Part shown: piece by piece, positions 28,359-36,003 of the stretch
Position numbering within the stretch: the stretch's first letter is position 1
How the letters are laid out: each line of letters begins with the position of its first letter
Assembly: GCA_016125355.1 (NCBI GenBank)
Contig: WGLX01000005.1
Span: 1-55,600 of the forward strand
Direction: 5' to 3'
Length of the DNA stretch: 55,600 bases
Source of the DNA: Actinomycetales bacterium
GTDB lineage: Bacteria; Actinomycetota; Actinomycetes; S36-B12
The notes under the pieces: generated by a model
What the model was told of the DNA's origin: nothing
Databases searched by the model: none
Seen by the model: the letters and a program-made list of their open reading frames with translations, nothing else
Made by a program: the position numbers and the translations under genes

Positions 28359-28379
28359 GCACTCGGATCGGTCGAGTGC
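28359..28379. promoter_or_regulatory. inverted repeat upstream of the FmdB-like gene
   Basis: GCACTCG-N7-CGAGTGC lies 47 nt before the GTG, next to a TTAGCA/TAGCAC hexamer that could be a -10 box. It could be an operator or a 5'-UTR hairpin. Confidence 0.4.
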
Positions 28380-28426
28380 CAGAAAGGGAACGTGCTCGGA
28401 GGATCCCAGCTCACGACGGAGGAACG

Positions 28427-28759
28427 GTGCCGACCTACGAGTACGCCTGCTCGACCTGCGATGCCACCCACGAGGTCCAGCAGAAGATGACCGACCCGAC
28501 CCTCACGGAGTGCCCGGTCTGCGGTCAGCCGACGGTGCGGAAGCTCTTCTCCGGCGTCGGCGTCCACTTCAAGGGCTCGGGCTTCTACCGCACCGATTCG
28601 CGCAGCTCCTCGTCCGGCGGCTCCGGCGGCTCGTCCTCCTCCAGCGCGTCCACCAGCGGCTCGTCGTCGTCCTCCTCCAGCTCTTCGGGCTCGTCCTCCT
28701 CCAGCGCGTCCTCCTCGTCCTCCTCCAGCACCTCGACGAGCGCGGCCAGCTCCTCCTGA
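28427..28759 (+). CDS. FmdB-type zinc ribbon protein with serine-rich tail
   Basis: 110 residues. Residues 1-45 are an FmdB-like zinc ribbon: PTYEYACSTCDATHEVQQKM and TECPVCGQPTVRKLFSGVG, with C8, C11, C29 and C32 as ligands. The rest (about 57-110) is almost entirely Ser with Gly, Ala and Thr, encoded by imperfect tandem repeats of tcctcctccagc-like units. The GTG start at 28427 is preceded by GGAGG. FmdB proteins are putative regulators with no firm function. The tail may vary in length between strains by repeat slippage. Confidence 0.82.
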   Translation: MPTYEYACSTCDATHEVQQKMTDPTLTECPVCGQPTVRKLFSGVGVHFKGSGFYRTDSRSSSSGGSGGSSSSSASTSGSSSSSSSSSGSSSSSASSSSSSSTSTSAASSS

Positions 28760-28816
28760 CCGCGGGCTGTGGACGACCGTTCGACCGGACGTCACCGCTG
28801 ACCTAGCGTCCGTGGA

Positions 28817-29287
28817 GTGAGTCGACGCCGCACCTCCCCGCTTCGCACCACCGACCGCGCCCGGCGCTGGCTGCGTCGGCATCGCCGCCCGGTCGCCGCG
28901 GTGCTCGCCGGCCTGGCCAGCGCGACCGCGATCGCGTCCCTGCGGGCCGGACCCGTCGTTCCGGCACCGACCGGACCCAGCCCCGAGCAGGCTCCGGCCT
29001 CCGCCAGTGCCCTCGTGCCGGTCTCCCTGGCCTCTCCCGGGCTGGCCGCGATCCTCCGGAACGGCGACCTGGTCGATCTCGTGGCCGTCGACCCGACCGG
29101 TACGGGTCGGGTGGTCGCCTCCGGCGCACGTGTCGTCACCCGCGGAGGGAGCGGATCGCTCATCAGCGGGTCGACGGCGGCGGTGCTCCTGATGGCGGTG
29201 CCACCGGCAGGGGCGGTGTCCCTCGCCGCGCTGGCGACCACGCAACCCCTCACCGCCGTGATTCGCGAACGCGCCACGGATCGGTAG
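28817..29287 (+). CDS. SAF-domain protein (CpaB/RcpC-like), membrane-anchored
   Basis: 156 residues. A basic N-terminus (RRWLRRHRRPV) leads into a hydrophobic signal-anchor (AAVLAGLASATAIASL, about 26-41), a Pro/Ala linker, then a beta-rich domain with ILRNGDLVDLVAVDP and RVVASGARVV that resembles the SAF domain of CpaB/RcpC. No pilus genes are nearby, so a role in Flp pilus assembly is not supported here. The GTG start at 28817 has TAGCGT 7 nt upstream (28804-28809). mscL follows 36 nt downstream. Confidence 0.65.
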   Translation: MSRRRTSPLRTTDRARRWLRRHRRPVAAVLAGLASATAIASLRAGPVVPAPTGPSPEQAPASASALVPVSLASPGLAAILRNGDLVDLVAVDPTGTGRVVASGARVVTRGGSGSLISGSTAAVLLMAVPPAGAVSLAALATTQPLTAVIRERATDR

Positions 29288-29323
29288 ATTCCCGCCCAAG
29301 CACCCCCATCCATAGGAGTCGAC

Positions 29324-29710
29324 ATGCTGAAGGGCTTCAAGGAGTTCGCGCTCCGCGGCAACTTCATCGACCTCGCCGTCGCCGTCGTCGTCGGCGCGGC
29401 CATCGCGGCACTCATCGGATCCATCTCCGACGGCCTGATCCTTCCGATCATCGGGATCTTCCTCGGCGGCGGCGTCAATGCCGGCCAGATCGAGATCAAC
29501 GGCCAGATCATCGACATCTCGCTGATGATCAACGCACTGATCACCTTCATCGTCACGATGGCGGTTATCTACTTCGCTTTCGTCGTGCCGATGAACAAGC
29601 TGCGTGATCGCTACGCCAAGCAGGAGGAGGAGGCCGCGGCGGCGACACCCGCCGACGTCGCGCTCCTCGAGGAGATCCGCGACCTGCTCAAGGCCCAGCA
29701 GCAGGGTTGA
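29324..29710 (+). CDS. mscL: large-conductance mechanosensitive channel MscL
   Basis: 128-residue pentameric membrane channel that opens under hypo-osmotic tension. N-terminal helix MLKGFKEFALRGNFIDLAVA, TM1 VVVGAAIAALIGSISDGL, a periplasmic loop with QIEINGQIID, TM2 ITFIVTMAVIYFAFVVPMN, and a charged C-terminal bundle (LLEEIRDLLKAQ). A GGAG stretch lies 5 nt before the ATG. A TAGATT hexamer at the end of the preceding gene may be its promoter. Confidence 0.95.
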   Translation: MLKGFKEFALRGNFIDLAVAVVVGAAIAALIGSISDGLILPIIGIFLGGGVNAGQIEINGQIIDISLMINALITFIVTMAVIYFAFVVPMNKLRDRYAKQEEEAAAATPADVALLEEIRDLLKAQQQG

Positions 29711-29726
29711 GCGTCGCGCGACGCTC
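29709..29726. terminator. palindrome between convergent mscL and aminotransferase genes
   Basis: A perfect 18-nt palindrome GAGCGTCGCGCGACGCTC begins inside the mscL stop codon and ends 14 nt before the convergent aminotransferase stop. It suits bidirectional termination. Confidence 0.6.
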
Positions 29727-29740
29727 GCCCGTCGCGTGGG

Positions 29741-31126
29741 TCAGGCGCCGTGATGGGGCGGCACGTCCGCCAGCAGTCGGTCGTCGGAGCTTCCGAAGCC
29801 GCCGGCCTCGTCGCTCGTGACCTCCGGGAGCAGCGGATCGCCGGCGGAGGACGTGGTGACGTTACGAGTCGAGCCGACGTCGGTGAGGGCTCCGTCGATG
29901 GCCGCCCCCAGGGCCTGCAGCTCGTCCCGCGTGATGACGAACGGCGGTGAGACCTGGACCGAGCCGTCGGCGAGCGCCCGCGTCAGCACGCCCCGGTCCC
30001 GCAGTGCAGCGATCAGCCGCGGCATCGCCGTCGCATCGGCCGACAGCACGGCGGGTTCGAGCGTCACGGCACCGAGCAGGCCCACACCGGAACGGGTCTC
30101 GCTCACCCAGGTGTGCTGACGCAGCGGCACCAACGCCGCCGTCAGGCTGAGCTCCAGTGCCCGTACCTGCGCGACCAGGCCCTCCCGCTCGATGATGTCG
30201 AGGTTCGCCATGGCGGCGGCCGCCGCGCTCGCGTGGCCGGAGTAAGTATAGCCGTGGCGCCACAGCGCCCCCGGTGACTCCCAGAACGGGCGGGCGACGG
30301 AGCCCGCGACCAGGACCGCCCCCATGGGCAGGTAGCCCGAGGTGAGGCCCTTCGCGGTCAGCACGAGATCCGGTTCGAGCCCCTCCGACGCGAACATCCG
30401 GCCGGTGCGCCCGTAGCCGGTGATCACCTCGTCGGCCACGAAGAGGACTCCGCGCTCCCGGCAGACCTCGCGCACCGCGTCGAGGTATCCGGCAGGCGGG
30501 GGGTACACGCCGCCGGCACCGATGACCGGCTCGCAGAAGAAGGCCGCGACTCGATCGGCGCCGATACGGTCGATGGCCTCCGCCAGCGCCGCGGGGTCGT
30601 CCCAGGGGACGTTCACGACGCCGGAGTCCAGGGGTCCATAGCCAGCGCGGTTGGCCGGGATGCCCGCCAAGGCGGTGCCCGCCATGTGCATGCCGTGGTA
30701 CGAGCGCTCCCTGGTGATGATGACGGTGCGTTCGGGCTGGCCCACGAGGTCCCAGTAGCGACGGACCAGCTTCACCGCCGTGTCGACGGCATCGCTGCCA
30801 CCGCTGGTGAAGAAGACCTTCGCGTCCGGCATCGGTGCCATGGCGGCGAGCCGGTCTGCCAGTTCCAGAGTGGGGCGCGTGGCCAGGTCGCCGAAGTTGG
30901 AGTAGGCGGCGATCTCGCCCATCTGGCGGCGTACTGCGTCGCCGATCTCCGCGCGGCCGTGACCCACATTGCAGTACCAGAGGGCCGCGGTCGCGTCGAG
31001 GTACTCGCGACCCTCCTCGTCGGTCACGCGGGCACCGCTGCCGGACGCGATGACGAGGTCGTGACCCGCGACCACCGACATGTCGGCGAACGGGTGCCAG
31101 AACGCGGAAGCAGATCCAGAGGACAT
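29741..31126 (-). CDS. class III (omega) aminotransferase
   Basis: PLP-dependent fold type I transaminase, 461 residues. Landmarks: YLDATAALWYCNVGHGRAE, FFTSGGSDAVDTAVKL for the phosphate of PLP, YHGMHMAGTALAG, FVADEVITGYGRTG with the Asp that pairs with the pyridine nitrogen, and LTAKGLTSGYLPMGAVL with the catalytic Lys. The substrate could be beta-alanine, GABA, taurine or a diamine; it cannot be told. The C-terminus (about 30 residues, Ser/Asp-rich) exceeds the normal fold. The start is ATG at 31126 with TAGAGT 6 nt upstream. Confidence 0.87.
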   Translation of the reverse strand: MSSGSASAFWHPFADMSVVAGHDLVIASGSGARVTDEEGREYLDATAALWYCNVGHGRAEIGDAVRRQMGEIAAYSNFGDLATRPTLELADRLAAMAPMPDAKVFFTSGGSDAVDTAVKLVRRYWDLVGQPERTVIITRERSYHGMHMAGTALAGIPANRAGYGPLDSGVVNVPWDDPAALAEAIDRIGADRVAAFFCEPVIGAGGVYPPPAGYLDAVREVCRERGVLFVADEVITGYGRTGRMFASEGLEPDLVLTAKGLTSGYLPMGAVLVAGSVARPFWESPGALWRHGYTYSGHASAAAAAMANLDIIEREGLVAQVRALELSLTAALVPLRQHTWVSETRSGVGLLGAVTLEPAVLSADATAMPRLIAALRDRGVLTRALADGSVQVSPPFVITRDELQALGAAIDGALTDVGSTRNVTTSSAGDPLLPEVTSDEAGGFGSSDDRLLADVPPHHGA

Positions 31127-31168
31127 GACCGCACTCTAGGCGCGTCTGCACCGAGTACGGTCGACCGC
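31127..31168. promoter_or_regulatory. divergent leaderless promoters, aminotransferase/saccharopine dehydrogenase-like gene
   Basis: TAGAGT (minus, 31133-31138) lies 6 nt before one ATG and TACGGT (plus, 31156-31161) lies 7 nt before the other, in a 42-bp gap. Confidence 0.6.
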
Positions 31169-32296
31169 ATGGCAGGACGGGTGGTGCTCTTCGGGGCGAC
31201 CGGCTTCACCGGCCGGATCACCGCCGAGGTGATGACGCGCGCCGGCTTGGCGCCCGTGCTCGCGGGCCGATCGGGTGAGGCCCTCGTCGACCTCGTCGGT
31301 GACCTGGCCGGGCTCGGGCCGATCGATGCCCCTCCCACGTGGCAGGCCGCGGACGTGACCGACGAGGCCAGTGTCCGGAGCCTGGTGACCAGTCCCGAGG
31401 ACGTGCTCGTCACCACAGTCGGCCCGTTCGTGCGCCTGGGTGGCGCCGCCGTCGACGCGGCTGTCTCGACAGGCTGCGCATACGTGGACTCCACGGGGGA
31501 GGCCCCGTTCCTGAAGCGCCTGTTCGACGACGTGCACCCGCAGGCGGCAGCCTCCGGGGCCCGCCTGCTCCCGGCCTTCGGGTACGACTTCGTGCCCGGC
31601 AACCTCGCAGCAGTCCTGGCCGTCCAGGAGGCGCTCAAGGCAGGGCGGTCCCCCGCCGTCGTCGACGTCGCCTATTTCACCGAGGGGCCGATGCAGATGA
31701 GCAGCGGCACCCGAGCCACGTCCCTCCTGCTGGCGACCGAGCCCCCTCTGGCGCGACGCAACGGCCGAGTCGTCGAGGCGTCACCCGCCGTGGCCACGTT
31801 CGACGTGGCCGGCCGCCGGCTCGATGGGCTGCTCATGGGCGCGAGCGAGGTGTTCTGCCTGCCGCGGGTTGCGCCGGGGGTGCGGGACGTCAACACCTTC
31901 CTCGGCTGGGCGGGGAAGCAGACCAGGAGCGCGCGCCGACTCCAGCAGGGATTGGCCGCCGCCCGCGCGATCCCCGGGTTGGGCGGCGCGCTCACCGCGG
32001 GCCTGTCGAAGGCGGCGGGATCGCGGACCGGCGAGGGGCCGTCGTCCGAGGACCGCGCGAAAGCACGCACCGTGGTGGTGGCTCGCACCAGCGACGGCGT
32101 GGGACGGGTGCTCAGCCAGGTCCGGGTCGAGGGACCGAGCCCCTATGACCTCACGGCGGAGCTCCTGGCGTGGGGGGCCGCCATGCTGCTCACCGGTCGC
32201 GACACGGGCGCGGGGACCCTCGGACCCGCGGACGCGTTCGGGGTGGAGGCGCTGGTCTCGGGCTGCGCCGACCTCGGGCTCCAGCGCGTCGCCTAG
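31169..32296 (+). CDS. saccharopine dehydrogenase-like (trans-acting enoyl reductase type) protein
   Basis: 375 residues. N-terminal Rossmann motif VVLFGATGFTGRITAEVM, then VLAGRSGEALVDLVG, VLVTTVGPFVRLGGAAVDAA, CAYVDSTGEAPFLKRLF and FGYDFVPGNLAA, the pattern of the saccharopine dehydrogenase C-like family to which mycobacterial trans-acting enoyl reductases belong. The true reaction is unknown; an NAD(P)-linked reduction is likely. The start is ATG at 31169. The TAG stop at 32294-32296 doubles as part of the -10 box of the next gene. Confidence 0.8.
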   Translation: MAGRVVLFGATGFTGRITAEVMTRAGLAPVLAGRSGEALVDLVGDLAGLGPIDAPPTWQAADVTDEASVRSLVTSPEDVLVTTVGPFVRLGGAAVDAAVSTGCAYVDSTGEAPFLKRLFDDVHPQAAASGARLLPAFGYDFVPGNLAAVLAVQEALKAGRSPAVVDVAYFTEGPMQMSSGTRATSLLLATEPPLARRNGRVVEASPAVATFDVAGRRLDGLLMGASEVFCLPRVAPGVRDVNTFLGWAGKQTRSARRLQQGLAAARAIPGLGGALTAGLSKAAGSRTGEGPSSEDRAKARTVVVARTSDGVGRVLSQVRVEGPSPYDLTAELLAWGAAMLLTGRDTGAGTLGPADAFGVEALVSGCADLGLQRVA

Positions 32297-32305
32297 CCTG
32301 CGACC

Positions 32306-33175
32306 GTGCGCGAGGAGGACTGGCGGCGGCGACAGGCCGCCCATCACAGCCGGGTGCGCCCGTGGATCGAGCCTCGCCTCGCCCGCCGCTCCCGCGGGCG
32401 CAGGCATCCGACCGACGACTTCCTCTTCGACTACTACCCGTACTCCCCGAGTCGGCTGGCCACATGGCACCCCGGCTACGGGGTCACTCTCGAGGGTGCG
32501 GCGGATGCCTTCCTCGCGCACCCGGCCTATGTGCGCGTTGACGGGGGCATCACGGCGACGATCACCTGGCTCGACGCGTCACGCCGCCCCCGACTGGACC
32601 TCGCCCTCCGCATCCTCGAGGGGACGGCCGGCCGGGAGCCCGTGACCGGCTGCTTCGCCCTCCACGAATGGGCGATGGTGTACGGCCTCGAGCAGGACGA
32701 GGTGCGTCACCACGACTACCCGCTGCGCCTGACCCCCGCCGAGATCCGCGAGACCGTCGACGATGTGGGCCTGCGCTGCACGCACATCGATGCCTACCGC
32801 TTCTTCACCGACGAGGCCGCGCCGCTCAACTCCCTGACACCGACGCGCGCCACCCAGCCGGATCTCGAGCAGCCGGGCTGCCTGCACGCGTCGATGGACC
32901 TCTACAAGTACGCGATGTGGTTCCAGCCGCTGGTCGGCAGCGACCTTGCCGCGGACTGCTTCGAGCTTGCCCGACGGGCCCGGGACCTCGACATGCAGGC
33001 CTCGCCCTATGACGTCGCATACGTCGGGCTCGAGCCGATCCGCGTGGAGACGCCCGAGGGCAGGCGGCGGTATGCCGACGAGCAGCGGGCGCTGATGCAG
33101 GCGACCGGGCCCCTGCGAGCCCGACTCATTGAGGCTCTGCGCCTCGTGGCGGCCAGCGCAGAGCCCACGCCCTAG
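32306..33175 (+). CDS. conserved actinobacterial protein, often labelled 3-methyladenine DNA glycosylase
   Basis: 289 residues with conserved blocks RHPTDDFLFDYYPYSPSRL, GCFALHEWAMVYG, RCTHIDAYRFFT, QPGCLHASMDLYKYAMWFQP and ADCFELARRARDLDMQASPYD. Proteins of this family are commonly annotated as 3-methyladenine DNA glycosylases, but I see neither a helix-hairpin-helix nor the Mpg fold, so I treat the function as unknown. The repeated His/Asp/Glu/Tyr motifs suggest an enzyme. The GTG start at 32306 has TAGCCT 6 nt upstream. Its stop codon shares the palindrome CTAG with the convergent SnoaL-like gene. Confidence 0.78.
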   Translation: MREEDWRRRQAAHHSRVRPWIEPRLARRSRGRRHPTDDFLFDYYPYSPSRLATWHPGYGVTLEGAADAFLAHPAYVRVDGGITATITWLDASRRPRLDLALRILEGTAGREPVTGCFALHEWAMVYGLEQDEVRHHDYPLRLTPAEIRETVDDVGLRCTHIDAYRFFTDEAAPLNSLTPTRATQPDLEQPGCLHASMDLYKYAMWFQPLVGSDLAADCFELARRARDLDMQASPYDVAYVGLEPIRVETPEGRRRYADEQRALMQATGPLRARLIEALRLVAASAEPTP

Positions 33176-33609
33176 CTGCGGACGATCACGTCGGGGTTGC
33201 CGTCCCGCCAGGAGTACTCCTGTCGGCGGTGGACGATGCGCCAGGTGCCGTCCTGAAGGACAAAGGAATCCCGGTACGTCCCGGCAATCGTGTACAGCGG
33301 GCCGCCGGCGGCGCCCTCGCGCACGTGCTGGGCCACGAAGTAGGCGGTCGACTCGGCGGTCTCGCCGTCGACCACCACATGCACGCTCCCGACCAGGTGC
33401 TGGGTGCTGTCCAAGGGCGTCAGGGCGGCCTTGGAGCGGTCGATGATGCCCCGCACGCCGACGATCTCGCCCTTGGGATGGGTGTATCGGGCGTCCGGTG
33501 CGAAGCACGCGGCATGCGCGTCCCAGTCCCGCGCGTCCTGCGAGATGGCGGTCATCGCGATGACGTTGCGGACAGCGTTCTCGGGGCAGGCCCCTCGGTA
33601 CTCGGTCAC
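33172..33609 (-). CDS. SnoaL-like / NTF2-family protein
   Basis: 145 residues with a cone-shaped NTF2 fold: an initial helix AISQDARDWDAHAACFAPDARYTHP, then strands HLVGSVHVVVDGETAESTAYFVAQHV and GTYRDSFVLQDGTWRIVHRR. Members are isomerases, hydratases or small non-catalytic partners in steroid, polyketide and aromatic pathways. It follows the P450 gene by 12 nt in the same direction with GAAGGAG before its GTG, so the two are one operon. Mechanism and substrate are not deducible from sequence. Confidence 0.8.
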   Translation of the reverse strand: MTEYRGACPENAVRNVIAMTAISQDARDWDAHAACFAPDARYTHPKGEIVGVRGIIDRSKAALTPLDSTQHLVGSVHVVVDGETAESTAYFVAQHVREGAAGGPLYTIAGTYRDSFVLQDGTWRIVHRRQEYSWRDGNPDVIVRS

Positions 33610-33621
33610 GCGACTCCTTCG

Positions 33622-34800
33622 TCAGTTCCAGGCGAGCAGTTGGCGGGTGTAGCCACGGAAGATCATCGTGTCGGAGAGCGTGGGGGTCTCCACATAGTGC
33701 AAGCCGGGCCAGCGCCGCACCATGAGGTCGAGGGCGACGCCGCCCTCGAGTCTGGCCAGCGGTGCCCCGAGGCACCGGTGCGGACCGTGCCCGAAGCCGA
33801 AGTGCCGGTGCATCTGGTGCGACGGCCGGTCGAGCCGGAACGTGTCGGGGTCGTCCCAGATCCCCGGATCCCGGTTGACGGCCGCGAACAGCAGCATCGT
33901 CTTGGCGTCGCGCGGGATGTCGACGCCGCAGACCGACGTGTCGGTGTTCGGCGTGCGGAACAGCCCGAGGGTCGGCGCGTCGATCCGCATGCTCTCCTCC
34001 ACGGCCAGCGGGACGAGGTCAGGACGGTCACGGAGCTCCTCGGCGATGCCTGGCTCGGTGGCCACCCGGTGCGCGAGGTTGGTCAGGTGCATCGTGGTGG
34101 TCTCGATGCCACCCAGCAGCATGAGCGAGAGCACCTGGGCCACCTCAGGGTCCGTGAGCAGCCGACCGGCGTCGTCGGTCGTGAGGATCATCGTCGTGAA
34201 GTCCTCCGGTGCGGTGCCAGTGGCGATGGCCCGCCGTCGGCGGGCGATGTGCTCGGCGAAGTACGCGTCGATGGATCTCGTCGCTGCCTGATAGGCCTCC
34301 TCGTGCCCCGGCATTCCGGCCGTCGCCGCGACCCGCGCGTCCGACCATGCGCGGAAGTCGTCGCGGTCCTCCGCGGGCACCCCGATGAACTCCGAGATCA
34401 CCATCGTCGGAACCGGCCCGGCAATCACCTCGACGAAGTCGCACGTACGGGCATCGCCCACGAGGGCCATCTGCGCTGAGACGATCTCCCGCACCCGAGG
34501 CTCGAGGAGGTCGATCAGCCGGGGCGTCCATGCCTTCTGCAGCAGGCGCCGCTGCCACGTGTGGGTCGGCGGGTCCGCGTCGAGCAGCATGGGGGACGGG
34601 GCGTCGTGGTACTCCAGCCCGTTGCGGAACCGGCTCGACCAGTTCCCGGCATCGCGGAGGATGGCGGCGATGTCTGGGGATGACGCCACGGTGTAGAAGT
34701 CGCGGTCGGTGTTGTGGTGCACCGGGCATTCGGCGCGCAGCCGCGCGAAGGCGGCGTCGGGATTCGCGTGAGTGGCGGGATCGAAGGGGTCGAACTCCAC
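33622..34800 (-). CDS. cytochrome P450
   Basis: 392-residue soluble bacterial P450. I-helix LMLLGGIETTTMHLTNLAHR carries the oxygen-activating acid-Thr pair; the ExxR motif is ESMR; the heme loop is FGFGHGPHRCLGAPLARLE with the cysteine ligand. It hydroxylates an unknown substrate and would need a ferredoxin and reductase, neither of which is encoded nearby. The GTG start at 34800 has TAGGGT 6 nt upstream (34807-34812). Divergent from a VOC protein gene and followed by the SnoaL-like gene. The family number cannot be assigned by eye. Confidence 0.93.
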   Translation of the reverse strand: MEFDPFDPATHANPDAAFARLRAECPVHHNTDRDFYTVASSPDIAAILRDAGNWSSRFRNGLEYHDAPSPMLLDADPPTHTWQRRLLQKAWTPRLIDLLEPRVREIVSAQMALVGDARTCDFVEVIAGPVPTMVISEFIGVPAEDRDDFRAWSDARVAATAGMPGHEEAYQAATRSIDAYFAEHIARRRRAIATGTAPEDFTTMILTTDDAGRLLTDPEVAQVLSLMLLGGIETTTMHLTNLAHRVATEPGIAEELRDRPDLVPLAVEESMRIDAPTLGLFRTPNTDTSVCGVDIPRDAKTMLLFAAVNRDPGIWDDPDTFRLDRPSHQMHRHFGFGHGPHRCLGAPLARLEGGVALDLMVRRWPGLHYVETPTLSDTMIFRGYTRQLLAWN

Positions 34801-34845
34801 TGCCTTACCCTAGCCGCCACGGGAAAGTCATCTAGAGGAGTTGGG
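34801..34845. promoter_or_regulatory. divergent promoter region, P450/VOC gene
   Basis: The P450 side has the leaderless box TAGGGT at 34807-34812. The VOC side has a GAGGAG ribosome site (34835-34840) 5 nt before its ATG, so only one of the pair appears leaderless. Confidence 0.5.
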
Positions 34846-35331
34846 ATGATCCGAGGGATCCACCACGTCGCCATCAGCACGCCCGACCTCGATCGGCTCA
34901 TCGCCTTCTATCGGGACGTCATCGGCGCCGAGGTCATGCGGGAGGGCGCATGGCCCGTGGGCTCGGACAGGATCGACACCCTCGTCGGGCTCACCGGCTC
35001 GTCGGCTCGGACGGCGACCCTTCGACTGGGCAATGCCTACCTCGAGTTCTTCCAGTACGAGACTCCGGCGCCCGTACCTCAGGACCAGCGCCGCCCCGTC
35101 AATGACCACGGCTACACGCACGTGTGTCTTGACGTCGTCGACATCGATGCGGAGTACGAGCGGCTCGTCGAGGCCGGGATGACCTTCCACTGCCCGCCGC
35201 CTGCCGCCGGTGAGATCGGCTCGGGAAGCCTGCGCTCGACGTATGGCCGGGACCCTGACGGCAACGTGGTCGAGATCCAGGAGCTCATCACGCCGGACCA
35301 TCCCCTGACCCTGCCGGCTGTCCCACGCTGA
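34846..35331 (+). CDS. VOC (glyoxalase/dioxygenase) superfamily protein
   Basis: 161 residues, one vicinal-oxygen-chelate domain built from two beta-alpha-beta-beta-beta units. Metal ligands are likely the His of GIHHVAISTPDLDRLIAFY, the Glu of YLEFFQYE, the His of YTHVCLDVVD and the Glu of VVEIQEL. It could be a lactoylglutathione lyase-like, epimerase-like or ring-cleaving enzyme. The position between a P450 and a Rieske oxygenase operon suggests catabolism. The ATG at 34846 follows GAGGAG. Confidence 0.82.
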   Translation: MIRGIHHVAISTPDLDRLIAFYRDVIGAEVMREGAWPVGSDRIDTLVGLTGSSARTATLRLGNAYLEFFQYETPAPVPQDQRRPVNDHGYTHVCLDVVDIDAEYERLVEAGMTFHCPPPAAGEIGSGSLRSTYGRDPDGNVVEIQELITPDHPLTLPAVPR

Positions 35332-35340
35332 CTGCGCGGC

Positions 35341-35365
35341 CGGCCGTCTTCTTGAAAGGCGGCCG
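35341..35365. terminator. hairpin between convergent VOC and HAD genes
   Basis: A 10-bp stem (CGGCCGTCTT pairing with AAGGCGGCCG, one G:U) with a 5-nt loop lies in the 42-bp gap between two convergent stops. For the plus strand the stem ends without a U-run; it suits bidirectional termination. Confidence 0.6.
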
Positions 35366-35373
35366 CTGAGCCG

Positions 35374-36003
35374 TCAGGTGAGCCGCACGTCGATCACTCG
35401 TGCGACTCCCGCTGCCAGCGCCGACGCGAAGCCCGTCTCGCTGTCCTCGTAGACGACGACCTCCTCGGTGGTGACACCGAGCAGCTCCATGCCCAGCAGG
35501 TACAGGTCGGGCGCCGGCTTGCTGCACTGCACGTCGTCGGCGGTCACGACATGGTCGAAGAGGTCGGCGATGCCGACCGCCTTGAGCGAGCTGATGACCG
35601 GCTGCCGGAAGCCACCCGAGCAGACCGCCATGGGAAGCACTCCATGGAAGCGTCGCGCGATGTCGACCACGTGCTCCATCGGCTCGAGCCGATGGAGGCG
35701 CTCGCCGAACAGGGTGATAGCTCCGATGCGCAGCTTGGCGATGGTCTCATCGGAGGCGTCGGGGAGGGCAGCCCGGACGAACGGCTCGATCGGCACGTTC
35801 CCGGTCGCCTGCCACCACTCATCGGTCAGCGTGAATCCGTGCTCGGCGAACAGCTCGACCCAGATCGAGCGATACAGGCCCATCGTGTCCACGAGGGTGC
35901 CGTCGCAGTCGAACAGCAGCGCACGGGCATCAGCCGGCGGATCCGAGAAGGGGGCAGGCACGATCGGCATGGCCCGATCGGCATCCACGCAGGGTTCAGG
36001 CAC
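35374..36003 (-). CDS. HAD superfamily hydrolase (beta-phosphoglucomutase/phosphatase type)
   Basis: 209 residues. HAD motif I is LLFDCDGTLVDTMGLY (nucleophile and acid Asp), motif II is VCSGGFRQPV, motif III is SKPAPDLYLLG and motif IV is VVVYEDSETGFASALAAG; a four-helix cap lies between I and II. It is probably a small-molecule phosphatase or mutase. The GTG at 36003 directly follows the Rieske gene stop; an ATG at 35970 is an alternative start. Being in the Rieske operon, it shares the TetR-operator promoter. Confidence 0.83.
   Translation of the reverse strand: MPEPCVDADRAMPIVPAPFSDPPADARALLFDCDGTLVDTMGLYRSIWVELFAEHGFTLTDEWWQATGNVPIEPFVRAALPDASDETIAKLRIGAITLFGERLHRLEPMEHVVDIARRFHGVLPMAVCSGGFRQPVISSLKAVGIADLFDHVVTADDVQCSKPAPDLYLLGMELLGVTTEEVVVYEDSETGFASALAAGVARVIDVRLT

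Noticed and set aside
28304-28426. Fluoride riboswitch near the crcB pair
   Set aside because: The crcB start has a -10 box 6 nt away on the other strand, and no fluoride-aptamer pseudoknot sequence is visible.
32306-33175. True 3-methyladenine DNA glycosylase
   Set aside because: The label is common for this family, but no glycosylase fold motif is visible, so I left the function open.
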